A stretch of DNA of 64,000 bases, taken from contig JADCER010000014.1 of NCBI GenBank assembly GCA_020249925.1, forward strand, positions 1 to 64,000. The letters are read 5' to 3'. A model generated the notes under the pieces. It had not been told where the DNA came from. It made no database searches and saw only the letters and a program-made list of their open reading frames with translations. The DNA is from Roseomonas sp. (lineage in GTDB: Bacteria > Pseudomonadota > Alphaproteobacteria > Acetobacterales > Acetobacteraceae). The position numbers and the translations under genes are program-made. This document shows positions 1-7,716 of the stretch, in pieces; position 1 is the first letter of the stretch; every line of letters starts with the position of its first letter.

Positions 1-2
1 GA

Positions 3-119
3 CGGAAGGAGATATTTTCAAGCCAAGCGGAACGCTTGGCGGCTCGGAAAATGCGACCAGGCGGAAGGAGACATTTTCAAGCCAAGCGGAACGCTTAGCG
101 GCTCGGGGAATGCGACCAA
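3..119. repeat. 59-bp tandem direct repeat with internal hairpin
   Basis: Two copies of a unit of about 59 bp lie head to tail (about 3-61 and 62-119) and differ at about five positions. Each unit carries an inverted repeat, GCCAAGCG-GAA-CGCTTGGC, perfect in the first copy (8-bp stem, 3-base loop) and with one mismatch in the second. The array may continue left of the window. It abuts the broken end of the IS3-family element and supplies that ORF's last codons and stop. It codes for nothing I can recognise; REP-like intergenic repeats or a structured end of another element are both possible. Confidence 0.8.
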
Positions 120-628
120 ACATGCCTGTTGAAGTCAGAGACCCAAAGCCGGTTCGGCGCCGCTGCCTCGAATTCCCGATTGACGTGATCCTTTGGGCAG
201 GGCGCCGCCTTGTCAGAAAAGGTCGTGCGCAGAGGCTTTCCGCGAACCGCCCTCTCAATCCCATTCGCACGCATCAGACGCTCAACGGTACCGCGCGCGA
301 CACTGAAACCTTCTCGACCCAATTGGCGCCAGAGCTTCTGCACGCCATAGACCTCGAAATGCGCCTTATGCACTCGCTTGATTTCCGGCAGCAGCAACGC
401 GTCCCGCTTGGCCAGATCAGACAGAAGATCAGGATCGGCGCGCTTGGCCTGGTGATCGAAATAGGTTGACGGTGCAATCGGCAATACCTTGCAGAGCGGC
501 TCGACACCGTGAACCGTGCGCTGATCATCAATAAAGGCGATCATGGCTTGAACCGGCGGTCGAGCTCCGTGTCGCTGAAATGCGCTACGCGCAGGCAAAA
601 TAATCCAACCCCTTACGCAAGATCTCAT
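95..628 (-). pseudogene. Truncated IS3-family transposase OrfB
   Basis: The recognisable protein starts at an internal Met (MIAFIDDQ, residue 29 of the open frame) and keeps the HTH_21 region and the start of the rve integrase core, up to the NRLWVSDF motif whose Asp is the first of the DDE triad. The next 11 residues come from the adjoining 59-bp repeat and the frame stops at 95. Intact OrfB proteins are about 270-290 residues, so the second Asp and the Glu are lost. The frame overlaps orfA by 44 bp in the -1 register typical of the family. Confidence 0.85.
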
Positions 629-941
629 TGGCGTGGCGGAGCTCGCGGTTCTCCCGTTCCAGCGCTTTCAGCTTCTCAGCCACATCGCTCGGCACGCCCG
701 CCCGCTTGCCGCTGTCCACCTCAGCCCGCTTGACCCAGTCCAGCAGCCTATGCGCTGAACAGCCAATCTTGGCCGAAATCGATAACGCCGCAGCCCAGCG
801 AGAGGGATGTTCCCCCTCGTGATCCAGCACCATCCGCACCGCCCGGGCACGGACTTCAGGGGAGAATTTGTTCGTCGTCTTGCTCATAAGGGCTCCATCC
901 TATTTGGAAGTTGGAGCCGATGGCTTACCTGGGGCGGTTCA
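131..941 (-). mobile_element. Truncated IS3-family insertion sequence
   Basis: The element reads right to left. Its upstream end is at 941, where the minus strand begins TGAACCGCCCCAGGTAAGCC, the TGAACCGCCCC-type tip common in IS3-family elements. orfA follows at once and then orfB, but IS similarity stops near 131, just after the first catalytic aspartate of the DDE domain. The second half of orfB and the other terminal repeat are missing, and the 59-bp repeat array occupies that side. The copy cannot transpose by itself. Whether deletion or another insertion removed the end cannot be decided here. Confidence 0.85.
585..887 (-). CDS. IS3-family transposase OrfA
   Basis: A 100-residue protein with the usual OrfA layout: an N-terminal helix-turn-helix (about residues 8-60, including the [11 protein letters not shown] start) that binds the element's terminal repeats, then a leucine-zipper-like helix (about 70-95, [20 protein letters not shown]) used to oligomerise with OrfB. 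It begins 54 bp inside the terminal repeat, as expected. Its 3' end overlaps the orfB frame, and intact relatives make the OrfAB transposase by programmed -1 frameshifting there; the U-rich GAUUAUUUUG in the overlap is a possible slippery site. With orfB truncated, this protein could act at most as a repressor-like binding protein. Confidence 0.85.
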   Translation of the reverse strand: MSKTTNKFSPEVRARAVRMVLDHEGEHPSRWAAALSISAKIGCSAHRLLDWVKRAEVDSGKRAGVPSDVAEKLKALERENRELRHANEILRKGLDYFACA

Positions 942-1087
942 ATCCGCCACCCGGGAACATCGTCATATGGCGCAGATTGACACGTCTTCACGATATCGCA
1001 CGTGGCATACATATCGGCTCAAAACGACGATGTGGGTAATTGAAAGGCTCGCCGGATGGATACGGATCTGTCAAAGTGAACCACGCT

Positions 1088-1876
1088 TCATCTGACGAGG
1101 CGGTGACTATTTCTCCGCGTATGATCGAGAGCCAGCTTATAGACGATGCTATCCAACCGCGTGCGCTGTTCAAGCATTTCGTTGATCTCAGGCGTGATCG
1201 TTTCTTCCTGCACCGCCTCCAGCTTATCATCAATAACATCCCTTGAGTTCAATCGTTCAATCGAGTTTAGAGATGTCATCCCAAAAACTTGCGCAATACG
1301 TGCGTAGATGTCCTGTAGCGCCGAGATATCGTCGTAAACATCGAAAGAAAGAAGATTCCCAAGTGCCCGGTGCACTATCTGCAGATCCGTCACCTCAAAA
1401 CCCTTGTCACCTACCCGCGCGCGCCAAGCGCCATCAGGCCAAGCATAGACCTCTCCGGCGAGCTTTCGCGCTATCATGTTATTTGTCGAATCCAGAACCC
1501 CTCCGTGGTTGCTGCGCAGGAAATCCATCAAGCTTCCACCCTTGATGAGCCTAGGCCCATCGAGACCGTGCTTTTGTATGGTTTCAGGCCTTTGTCTTTT
1601 CCAGAAGTAGTAATTCGACAGCAGGCGCTCAATTGGATTGCGCAGTATTGTAACAACAAAAACGGGACCGGGGATGCGTCTGATTTCATCTGAGTTGAAA
1701 TGTCCGGAAAAAAATCGCCATTTCTCCAACTGATCCGGGCTGTACTGATGCAAACGTGAAAAACGCTCAGGGCAGATTTCATGGGGAGCGAAATGTGCCG
1801 CCAGATGATGATGCAATGTGGTGCCGCCGGTCCGCGGTACATGCAGGAAAACCAGCCTTGGGGTTGTTTTGCTCAT
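1088..1876 (-). CDS. Sulfotransferase family protein
   Basis: The protein has 262 residues from the Met at 1876; an upstream in-frame ATG at 1897 would add seven. It belongs to the PAPS-dependent sulfotransferase fold. The N-terminal FLHVPRTGGTT (residues 10-20) is the 5'-phosphosulfate-binding loop and LRNPIERLLSNYYF, about residue 80, is the 3'-phosphate motif. Such enzymes move sulfate from PAPS to a sugar or lipid acceptor, often in exopolysaccharide or glycolipid decoration; the acceptor cannot be read here. It stands alone between the IS remnant and the nitrile hydratase genes, and its codon use looks less GC-biased than its neighbours, which with the IS suggests acquired DNA. Confidence 0.75.
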   Translation of the reverse strand: MSKTTPRLVFLHVPRTGGTTLHHHLAAHFAPHEICPERFSRLHQYSPDQLEKWRFFSGHFNSDEIRRIPGPVFVVTILRNPIERLLSNYYFWKRQRPETIQKHGLDGPRLIKGGSLMDFLRSNHGGVLDSTNNMIARKLAGEVYAWPDGAWRARVGDKGFEVTDLQIVHRALGNLLSFDVYDDISALQDIYARIAQVFGMTSLNSIERLNSRDVIDDKLEAVQEETITPEINEMLEQRTRLDSIVYKLALDHTRRNSHRLVR

Positions 1877-1961
1877 CGCATCGCCCAGGTCAAGCAAGCT
1901 TAAACATGGGGGACATTAACCAAGCTCCCCCCTGCCTCGTCGCGACATCCCGACTTCGATA

Positions 1962-2546
1962 TCATTCCACCCGCGGCACAGCCACCCCAACCAGCGCATC
2001 CCGCGTCACAATCGCCGCCAGCTTCTCCGCACTCCACCCCTCAGTCCCTTTGGGCCGCATCGGCAGCACCATCCAGCGGTAATCGGCCGTGCTATCCACC
2101 ACACGGATTTCGACATCATCGGCCAATTGCGTGCCCCATTCCGCCAGCACCGCGCGCGGTTCACGCACCGCGCGGGAACGATAGGCGAAGGATTTGTACC
2201 AGCCGGGCGGATAGCCCAAAAGCGCCCGCGGGTAACAGGAACACAGCGTACAAACCACCAGATGATGCTGCTTTGGCGTGTTTTCCAAAACGCCAAGCTC
2301 CGGCGCGCCGGCCATGGAAGCGCCCGCCGCCTCGGCCGCCGCTTTTCCATCGCGCATCAGCAGCGCGTAATATTCAGGATCGGTCCAGGCGCGGGCCACC
2401 ATGCGCGCGCCAATCTCAGGGCTCGCGCGATCCGTGATCGCCTGACGCTCGGCGATTTCGGTTTCACTCACCAGCCCCTTGGCATTCAGGGCGGCAACCA
2501 GCTTTTCCAGCAGCGCGAGGCTCGCGCCAGAAGGGGGGGCGGCCAT
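1962..2546 (-). CDS. Cobalt-type nitrile hydratase alpha / thiocyanate hydrolase gamma-like subunit
   Basis: This 194-residue protein carries the metal-claw motif VCTLCSC (residues 98-104; Cys99, Cys102, Cys104). In this family two of the cysteines are oxidised to sulfinic and sulfenic acid and bind Co(III); Thr rather than Ser after the first Cys marks the cobalt type. Downstream, GYPPGWYKSFAYRSRAVREP and RPKGTEGW are family landmarks. The enzyme hydrates nitriles to amides or, as thiocyanate hydrolase, converts SCN- to carbonyl sulfide and ammonia. It is last in a three-gene set, one base after the preceding stop. The YPRALLG after the claw, where classic NHases have YPWPVLG, leaves substrate class open. 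Confidence 0.88.
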   Translation of the reverse strand: MAAPPSGASLALLEKLVAALNAKGLVSETEIAERQAITDRASPEIGARMVARAWTDPEYYALLMRDGKAAAEAAGASMAGAPELGVLENTPKQHHLVVCTLCSCYPRALLGYPPGWYKSFAYRSRAVREPRAVLAEWGTQLADDVEIRVVDSTADYRWMVLPMRPKGTEGWSAEKLAAIVTRDALVGVAVPRVE

Positions 2547-2547
2547 G

Positions 2548-2856
2548 TCAGGCTTCCTCCAACCAATGTTCGAAGATTTCCACCATCACCGTATCGCCGG
2601 CCTTGCCCTCATTCCAAATGGGCGGCTGTTCAAACAGCACGTGGTAAAGCTGCCGGCGCGGCGCGGGGCGCGCGAAGGCCAAATCCTCGGGGTTCGGAAA
2701 GGCACCCAGCGGGCGCACCACCTGACCCAGCCGCCCACGCACATAATGCGGCGTGCGGATATGGCAGGGGCCGCGGGTTTCCGGCCAATCATCCTTCACG
2801 CGCACCCGGGCGCCAGGCGCGAAACGAGGCGCAACAGCATCAGTCGCAGCACTCAT
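2548..2856 (-). CDS. Nitrile hydratase beta subunit, C-terminal (SH3-like) half
   Basis: At 102 residues this equals only the C-terminal barrel of a usual NHase beta chain (about 220 residues). FAPGARVRVKDDWPETRGPCHIRTPHYVRG matches the family's G-x-x-V-R-V...HxRxPxYxRG signature (about residues 13-42; split here by function, not by gap), followed by YHVLFEQPPIWNE. This half lines the active site of the alpha subunit. The start codon overlaps the preceding gene's stop by four bases (ATGA), so the halves are translated together. Split beta chains are known in thiocyanate hydrolase and toyocamycin nitrile hydratase. Confidence 0.85.
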   Translation of the reverse strand: MSAATDAVAPRFAPGARVRVKDDWPETRGPCHIRTPHYVRGRLGQVVRPLGAFPNPEDLAFARPAPRRQLYHVLFEQPPIWNEGKAGDTVMVEIFEHWLEEA

Positions 2857-3152
2857 GCCAAATCCTCCTGCCGGATCACACCTTTTTCGACCATGAGTGC
2901 CGCGATGGAACGCAGCCAGCGTTCGTAATAGCCAAGCGCGAAATACTCATCTTCCGGGATGCTTTCGATGCCGCGGCGGAGCTCATCCACCGTCATCATC
3001 TTTTTCTGCGCCAGGATTTGCCGAATGGCATCCACCTTCTTGCCGAAGGCATCGGGCGGTGCCTCATCGTGTTCGACAGGGGTGCAGCGGAAGCGCGCGA
3101 TCCCGCCAATATCGTGCAGCGCGCGATTGGGTGATTCCTCGGTCATGGCCAA
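2853..3152 (-). CDS. Nitrile hydratase beta subunit, N-terminal half
   Basis: This 99-residue protein aligns by eye to the N-terminal helical half of NHase beta: HDIGGIARF near residue 13, LRRGIESIPEDEY (its Arg corresponds to the conserved active-site Arg of the beta chain) and YYERWLRSIAALMVEKGV at the end. It opens the three-gene set and overlaps the C-terminal half by ATGA. NHase activator proteins (P14K type) resemble this half too, so an activator role is the alternative, but no complete beta chain is present and the activator's tail signature is absent, which favours a true split subunit. No separate cobalt activator is visible nearby. Confidence 0.8.
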   Translation of the reverse strand: MAMTEESPNRALHDIGGIARFRCTPVEHDEAPPDAFGKKVDAIRQILAQKKMMTVDELRRGIESIPEDEYFALGYYERWLRSIAALMVEKGVIRQEDLA

Positions 3153-3188
3153 AGCTTAATCTGGAAAGCGGCGCGCGGGAAAGGGGCG

Positions 3189-4091
3189 TTACTTCACTTC
3201 CTCATTCGGCCCCACGCCCCAGATATCGGCGCGCTTGATGTAGCCCCGGAACTCGCCGATTTGCGCCTCACACCAGGGGCTTGCAGGCTCACAGGCGCGC
3301 AGCCGCCCCACCACGCCGGGGCGAAGCCGCGCCACGGGCTGCGCCTGATCTTCTGCCCGGCGGCGCAGCATCACCTCAGACCCCGGCGCGCCGCGCACAA
3401 TGAAGGACCGCCGGCCCATCAGGGTTGATTGATGCACCCAGCCTTCCGTGCCGTCAGGGTCGCGGATGCGGCGCCAGAGTTCGAATTCGCGCACAATTTC
3501 CACCGGCAATTCGCGGCGTTGATACGTCCATTCAATGGGAAAGCGCGTGCCGGGGCCGCTTCGCATATTCACCTCATCGGACCGAAGGGCGGCGAAACGC
3601 GGCAGCGGCAGGCCGCTTACGGAACCGACAGTTGGCGCGCGCTCAGCGGCGGGGGGCGGTGATGGGGCGGGGGTGGGTTCGGGCGGCCTCGCGGCGCCGG
3701 CAGTGGCAGCCGCCCCAACCGCGGCGCCGGCGGCGACCCCTGCGGCGGCCCCGGCGGCAGCACGATTGCCCTGGCCCTGAGTTGCCTGGGGCTGGCCGGC
3801 GGGCCGCTGCTGCTGCTGGCCCGCTTGGCGCTGTTGCGGTTGCTGCTGCCCAGCCGGGCGTTGCTGTTGTTGTGCGGCGGGGCGTGGCTGACCCTCGGCA
3901 TTGCGTTGCGTCGCCTGGGGCCTGGGCGGCGGATTGACCACCGGCGGGCGCTGTTCTGGCCGCTGCTGCGTGGCGGGCGCGGCCTGGCGTGGCGGCGGGA
4001 CAGTCTGCGCGCCACCCAGGCTCGATTGGCCAAAGGCTGGTGCGGCCAGCACCAGGGCGCTTAGAATCGGCAAAAGGCGGCGAAAAGGCAT
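3189..4091 (-). CDS. Secreted low-complexity protein with C-terminal bacterial SH3 domain
   Basis: The chosen start at 4091 gives 300 residues and puts a clear signal peptide first (MPFRRLLPILSALVLAAPAFGQ); the open frame extends 12 codons further. A long Pro/Ala/Gln-rich segment follows (about 30-150, QQQRPAGQQQPQQRQ-like repeats), then an SH3_3/SH3_4-type domain containing NMRSGPGTRFP and EGWVHQSTLMGRRSF, the usual marks of periplasmic SH3b domains thought to bind cell-wall peptides. The disordered part may span the periplasm. It precedes the nitrile hydratase set on the same strand by about 36 bp, but a functional link is unproven. Confidence 0.75.
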   Translation of the reverse strand: MPFRRLLPILSALVLAAPAFGQSSLGGAQTVPPPRQAAPATQQRPEQRPPVVNPPPRPQATQRNAEGQPRPAAQQQQRPAGQQQPQQRQAGQQQQRPAGQPQATQGQGNRAAAGAAAGVAAGAAVGAAATAGAARPPEPTPAPSPPPAAERAPTVGSVSGLPLPRFAALRSDEVNMRSGPGTRFPIEWTYQRRELPVEIVREFELWRRIRDPDGTEGWVHQSTLMGRRSFIVRGAPGSEVMLRRRAEDQAQPVARLRPGVVGRLRACEPASPWCEAQIGEFRGYIKRADIWGVGPNEEVK

Positions 4092-4150
4092 GACAGCATC
4101 TCTTCCGCTCCCGCGGGCCAAGGTCAAGCGCTAGTTGCGTCTGGCCCCCC

Positions 4151-5692
4151 TCAGACCCGGGAACTCGGCCGATAGAAGGGTTCATGCCGGGCTGGGTCGA
4201 TGTAATCGGCATAAAAGCGCCTGGCATGCGGCAGCAGGGCCTTGGAAAGCTGGCGCCGCTCCACCTCATCATCGGCCAGCGCGCGGCTCAGATCATCATG
4301 CAGCGCCTTCAGCGCACCTTCGCGGTCAACCCGCGTAAAGCGGCCTTCCTGATAGATCACTTCGCCAGCGCACATCACAGCGCGCACGGCGCTGGCCTTG
4401 GCGCGCTGCACCACGGCATCAAGCGTGGGGGTAAGTTCATCCAGATAGGGAAAGGCGATGCTGTCCCAATCAATCAGCGACAAATCAGCCCCCTTCCCCA
4501 CTTCCAGCATGCCAAGGCCATCGCGCCAGGATGTGGTGCGTGCGCCGCCCACCGTTGCCATGCGCAGCACCTGGCCCATGCCCGGCACCTCATCATCGCC
4601 CATGCCAGGAACGCGATGCGCGCGCAGCACCAGGCGCAATTCCTGGAGCATGTCACGGTCATCATTGATGCCGGCCTCATCCAGCCCGATAGCGGTATTG
4701 ATGCCCTTGGCCTCGAAGCGATTGAGCGGTGCCACACCGGAACGCAGCCGGAAATTCGATGAGCAATTATGGCAAATGCAGCTGCCGGTCTCGGCCAGCC
4801 GGTCAATATCCTTCTCATTCAGCCAAACGCCGTGGCCGAGCGTCATGTTCGGCCCGAGCAAGCCGAAGCGATCGAGATATTCCACCGCCGTACCGCCACC
4901 GCGGCGGCGCGCATATTCTTTTTGGTAGGCAGTTTCGACCAGGTGCATATGGATCGGCGCATCATGGCTATGCGACAATTCCGCCATCGCGGCCAAGGCC
5001 TTGTCGGAACACCAATGCAGATTGGCCGGCGCCAATTGCACACGCACGCGGCGCTTGCTGTTGTGGCTGGCATGGAGGTTGCGGAACAGATCGAGGTTAT
5101 CTTCCAGCGTCAATTGAAAGCGATCAAACCAGCGCTGCATCGGCCCGCGCAATTCAGGCGGCAGGCTGGCCACGAAATCCTGATCCGCCTGATAGACTAG
5201 CCGGTTCTGATCCCGCAGCGCGAAGCAATAGGAAACGCGCATGCCGATATCCTCATAGGCGCGAATGATCTCACCGGCGCGCTTTTCAACATCGGGCAGC
5301 TTGCCCGGTGCCCAGCCATGCAAATGCTGCACGGTGGTGATGCCAGACCCGATCATTTCAAAGGCGGAATAGAGCGTATCGAGATATGGGTTCACATTGC
5401 GCGCCACCATGCGCGTGACGAACCAAAGTTCCAGCGGCATATCGGGGGAGCCCAATTGCACCGGCGTCAGCCCGACATGGTGATGCGCATTGACAAAGCC
5501 GGGCAGCATGACTTCGCGCCCGGAACCGACGACTGGCAGGCTTGGATGCTTGCGGCGCAATTCATCATAGGTGCCGATTGCGGTGATGATGCCATCTTCC
5601 TGGATCAGCGCGCCATCGGCGATTTCCTCCCAGGTCGTCGCCGAGAGGGTTTTGGTGATCATGGCGCGGCTGCGCACAAGGGTTGCGGCCAT
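4151..5692 (-). CDS. Amidohydrolase (ATZ/TRZ, 8-oxoguanine deaminase-like)
   Basis: The ATG at 5692 follows a GGAGAG ribosome site, giving 513 residues. The metal-binding HxH is in PGFVNAHHHVGL (about residue 65), further ligands lie in IHMHLVET and LGHGVWLNE, and the late Asp is in IGLDEAGIND; together these define the subtype III amidohydrolase superfamily with one catalytic metal. Relatives deaminate or dechlorinate purine-, pyrimidine- or triazine-like rings. The protein is longer than most of the family (about 450). It is transcribed divergently from an SDR gene across 120 bp. Its substrate is not deducible from sequence. Confidence 0.8.
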   Translation of the reverse strand: MAATLVRSRAMITKTLSATTWEEIADGALIQEDGIITAIGTYDELRRKHPSLPVVGSGREVMLPGFVNAHHHVGLTPVQLGSPDMPLELWFVTRMVARNVNPYLDTLYSAFEMIGSGITTVQHLHGWAPGKLPDVEKRAGEIIRAYEDIGMRVSYCFALRDQNRLVYQADQDFVASLPPELRGPMQRWFDRFQLTLEDNLDLFRNLHASHNSKRRVRVQLAPANLHWCSDKALAAMAELSHSHDAPIHMHLVETAYQKEYARRRGGGTAVEYLDRFGLLGPNMTLGHGVWLNEKDIDRLAETGSCICHNCSSNFRLRSGVAPLNRFEAKGINTAIGLDEAGINDDRDMLQELRLVLRAHRVPGMGDDEVPGMGQVLRMATVGGARTTSWRDGLGMLEVGKGADLSLIDWDSIAFPYLDELTPTLDAVVQRAKASAVRAVMCAGEVIYQEGRFTRVDREGALKALHDDLSRALADDEVERRQLSKALLPHARRFYADYIDPARHEPFYRPSSRV

Positions 5693-5812
5693 CAGTGCTC
5701 TCCGGTTCAGATGGTCCGATCTTAACGCAAAACCCAAGCCTTCATAGCAAGGGGTCTGGACGGCGCGGCGCGAAGCGCGGATGCTTCATGCCAAAGCACA
5801 TCGGAGGAACGC
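5693..5812. promoter_or_regulatory. Divergent intergenic region (amidohydrolase / SDR)
   Basis: This 120-bp gap separates start codons on opposite strands, so it must hold promoters for both. The SDR side has a clear CGGAGG ribosome site six bases before its ATG. I see no convincing palindromic operator. Confidence 0.5.
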
Positions 5813-6616
5813 ATGCTCAGTCTCAAAGGCAAGGTCGCCATCGTCACCGGCGCGGGTTCGGTCGGTCCCGGCTGGGGCAATGGCAAGGCAACGGCCGTGC
5901 TGCTCGCGCGCCAGGGGGCCAAGGTCTTTGGCCTGGACAATAACGCCGCCGCGGTAGAGGAAACCATCGGCATCATCAAATCGGAAGGTGGCGAAGCGGC
6001 TTCGCATATTTGCGATGTGCTCGATTCCGAAAGCTTCCAGGCGGCCGTTGAAGCCTGTGTCGCGCGCTATGGCCAATTGGATATCATGATCAATAATGTC
6101 GGCGGATCGCACCCCGGCGGCGCGGAATCCATGCCTGAGGAAGTCTGGGATCGCCAGGTGGATTTCAACCTGAAATCCGCTTTTCTGGGCTGCAAATTCG
6201 CCCTCCCGCATCTGAAGAAGCGGCCAGGGAGTGCGATTGTGAATATCTCCTCCATCGCGGGCTATCGGATGCAGGCGGCGCGGCCGCATGTGGCCTATAG
6301 CGCGACGAAATACGGCATCGTCGCCTTGTCAAAATCGGTCGCCATCGAAAACGCCAAGGCAGGGGTGCGCTGCAATACCGTGGTACCTGGGCTGATGCAC
6401 ACGCCCTTGGTCGAACATCGGCTTGTCCGGCAATTGGGCGGTAATGATGCGGCGGCGTTGATCGCCAAGCGCGATGCGCAAGTGCCACTCGGCAAAATGG
6501 GCGATGGCTGGGATATTGCCCATGCGGTGCTGTTCCTGGTTTCCAATGAAGCCAAGCACATCACAGGGACGGAATTGATCGTGGATGGCGGCATTACTGC
6601 CACCGGCGCGGTCTGA
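5813..6616 (+). CDS. SDR family NAD(P)-dependent oxidoreductase
   Basis: A 267-residue classical short-chain dehydrogenase. The Rossmann nucleotide loop is TGAGSVGPGWGNG (residues 12-24), unusually extended in the TGxxxGxG region; NNVGG (94-98) and the catalytic Ser146/147, Tyr162 and Lys166 (YSATK) are all in place, with the C-terminal IDGG-like VDGGITATG. ATG follows CGGAGGAACGC. A Bug-type solute-binding gene begins 18 bp downstream, so the pair probably forms an operon that binds and oxidises an organic hydroxy-acid or alcohol; substrate unknown. Confidence 0.88.
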   Translation: MLSLKGKVAIVTGAGSVGPGWGNGKATAVLLARQGAKVFGLDNNAAAVEETIGIIKSEGGEAASHICDVLDSESFQAAVEACVARYGQLDIMINNVGGSHPGGAESMPEEVWDRQVDFNLKSAFLGCKFALPHLKKRPGSAIVNISSIAGYRMQAARPHVAYSATKYGIVALSKSVAIENAKAGVRCNTVVPGLMHTPLVEHRLVRQLGGNDAAALIAKRDAQVPLGKMGDGWDIAHAVLFLVSNEAKHITGTELIVDGGITATGAV

Positions 6617-6634
6617 CATCAGGGAGGAACAATC

Positions 6635-7618
6635 ATGAAAAACAGAATTTCCCGCCGCGTCCTGACAGGTGCGGCGCTTGGCGTCCTCAGCGCCCCGGCG
6701 CTGGTGCGCGCCCAAGATACTTTCCCCAATCGGCCGATCACGCTGATAGTGCCCGCCCCGGCCGGCGGTGGCACGGATTTCAGCGCAAGGCTGATCGCCG
6801 ATCAATTGGGCCGCGCCTTGGGTGGTTCCATGGTGGTGGAAAACCGCCCCGGCGGGAATGATGTGGTGGGGCTCATGGCGGTGCTGCAAGCGCGCCCGGA
6901 TGGCCATACGCTGCTCTGCGGCTATTGCGGCACCATGACCGGGCGGGTCGCGGTTGGCACGCTTGGCGGCATTGTTCCCGCCCGGGATTTCATCCCCATT
7001 GGGCAGATCACCGATACGCCGCAGCTTTTCGTCACACACCCCTCCGTGCCAGTCAATTCCATGCGGGAGTTCATTGCCTATGCCAAGCAAAGGCCAGGCG
7101 ATCTGACCTATGCTTCGGCGGGCGTTGGATCCATGCATCACCTCGGCGCGGAATTGCTCAAGCTTCGTGCCGGCATTGACATGCTGCATGTGCCCTATCG
7201 CGGCACGGGCGAGACCATTCGTGACCTGATTGCAGGGCGCGTGCATTTTTACATGAATTCCCCGCCGCCACTGACGCCATTGGTGGCGGATGGCAGGCTG
7301 CGGGCGCTTTGCGTCAGTTCCAATGAACGCCATCCCGGCATGCCACATATTCCTTCCGCCAAGGAGGAAGGCTTGCCCGACCTGGACCTTAATGTCTGGT
7401 TCAGCCTTTTCGCGCCGCGCGGCACGCCAGACCCCGTGGCGCGGCTACTCGCGCAGAAATTGAATGAGGTACTGGCCGATCCCGCCATCCGCAAACGCGC
7501 CTTTGATGCGGGCGCGCTGGTCGTGCCTTCCACGCCCGAGGCCTTGGCCGCGCGCATGGAACGCGAAACCGCCGCCTGGGTGGAGGTGGTGCGGGCGGCC
7601 AATATCACCGCGGGTTAA
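6635..7618 (+). CDS. Bug/TctC-family periplasmic solute-binding protein (1)
   Basis: The 327-residue protein has an N-terminal export signal with a twin-arginine-like SRRVLTG and a cleavage region near ALVRAQ, then the Bug fold: FPNRPITLIVPAPAGGGTD, VVENRPGG and HVPYRGTGE are the standard ligand-pocket segments. Bug proteins bind small carboxylates in the periplasm; some serve TctABC transporters and others act in sensing. No tctA or tctB is near. It sits 18 bp after the SDR gene behind a GGGAGGAACAATC ribosome site. Confidence 0.9.
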   Translation: MKNRISRRVLTGAALGVLSAPALVRAQDTFPNRPITLIVPAPAGGGTDFSARLIADQLGRALGGSMVVENRPGGNDVVGLMAVLQARPDGHTLLCGYCGTMTGRVAVGTLGGIVPARDFIPIGQITDTPQLFVTHPSVPVNSMREFIAYAKQRPGDLTYASAGVGSMHHLGAELLKLRAGIDMLHVPYRGTGETIRDLIAGRVHFYMNSPPPLTPLVADGRLRALCVSSNERHPGMPHIPSAKEEGLPDLDLNVWFSLFAPRGTPDPVARLLAQKLNEVLADPAIRKRAFDAGALVVPSTPEALAARMERETAAWVEVVRAANITAG

Positions 7619-7716
7619 CCCTTATGGCGCAGGCAGCGCCTGGCTTCACGGTAACTTAACCGGGTCGGGCGAAAATGCCCTCAGGCAATCCACTCTGGAT
7701 CGCCTGATGGTGGGCC

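Noticed and set aside
3-119. CRISPR-like array
   Set aside because: The two units are directly adjacent with no spacer and are 59 bp long with a hairpin, unlike CRISPR repeats; no cas gene is nearby.
2127-3134. 335-codon open frame on the plus strand across the nitrile hydratase genes
   Set aside because: It is antisense to three overlapping genes with clear family motifs; it is a product of high GC and has no recognisable protein features.
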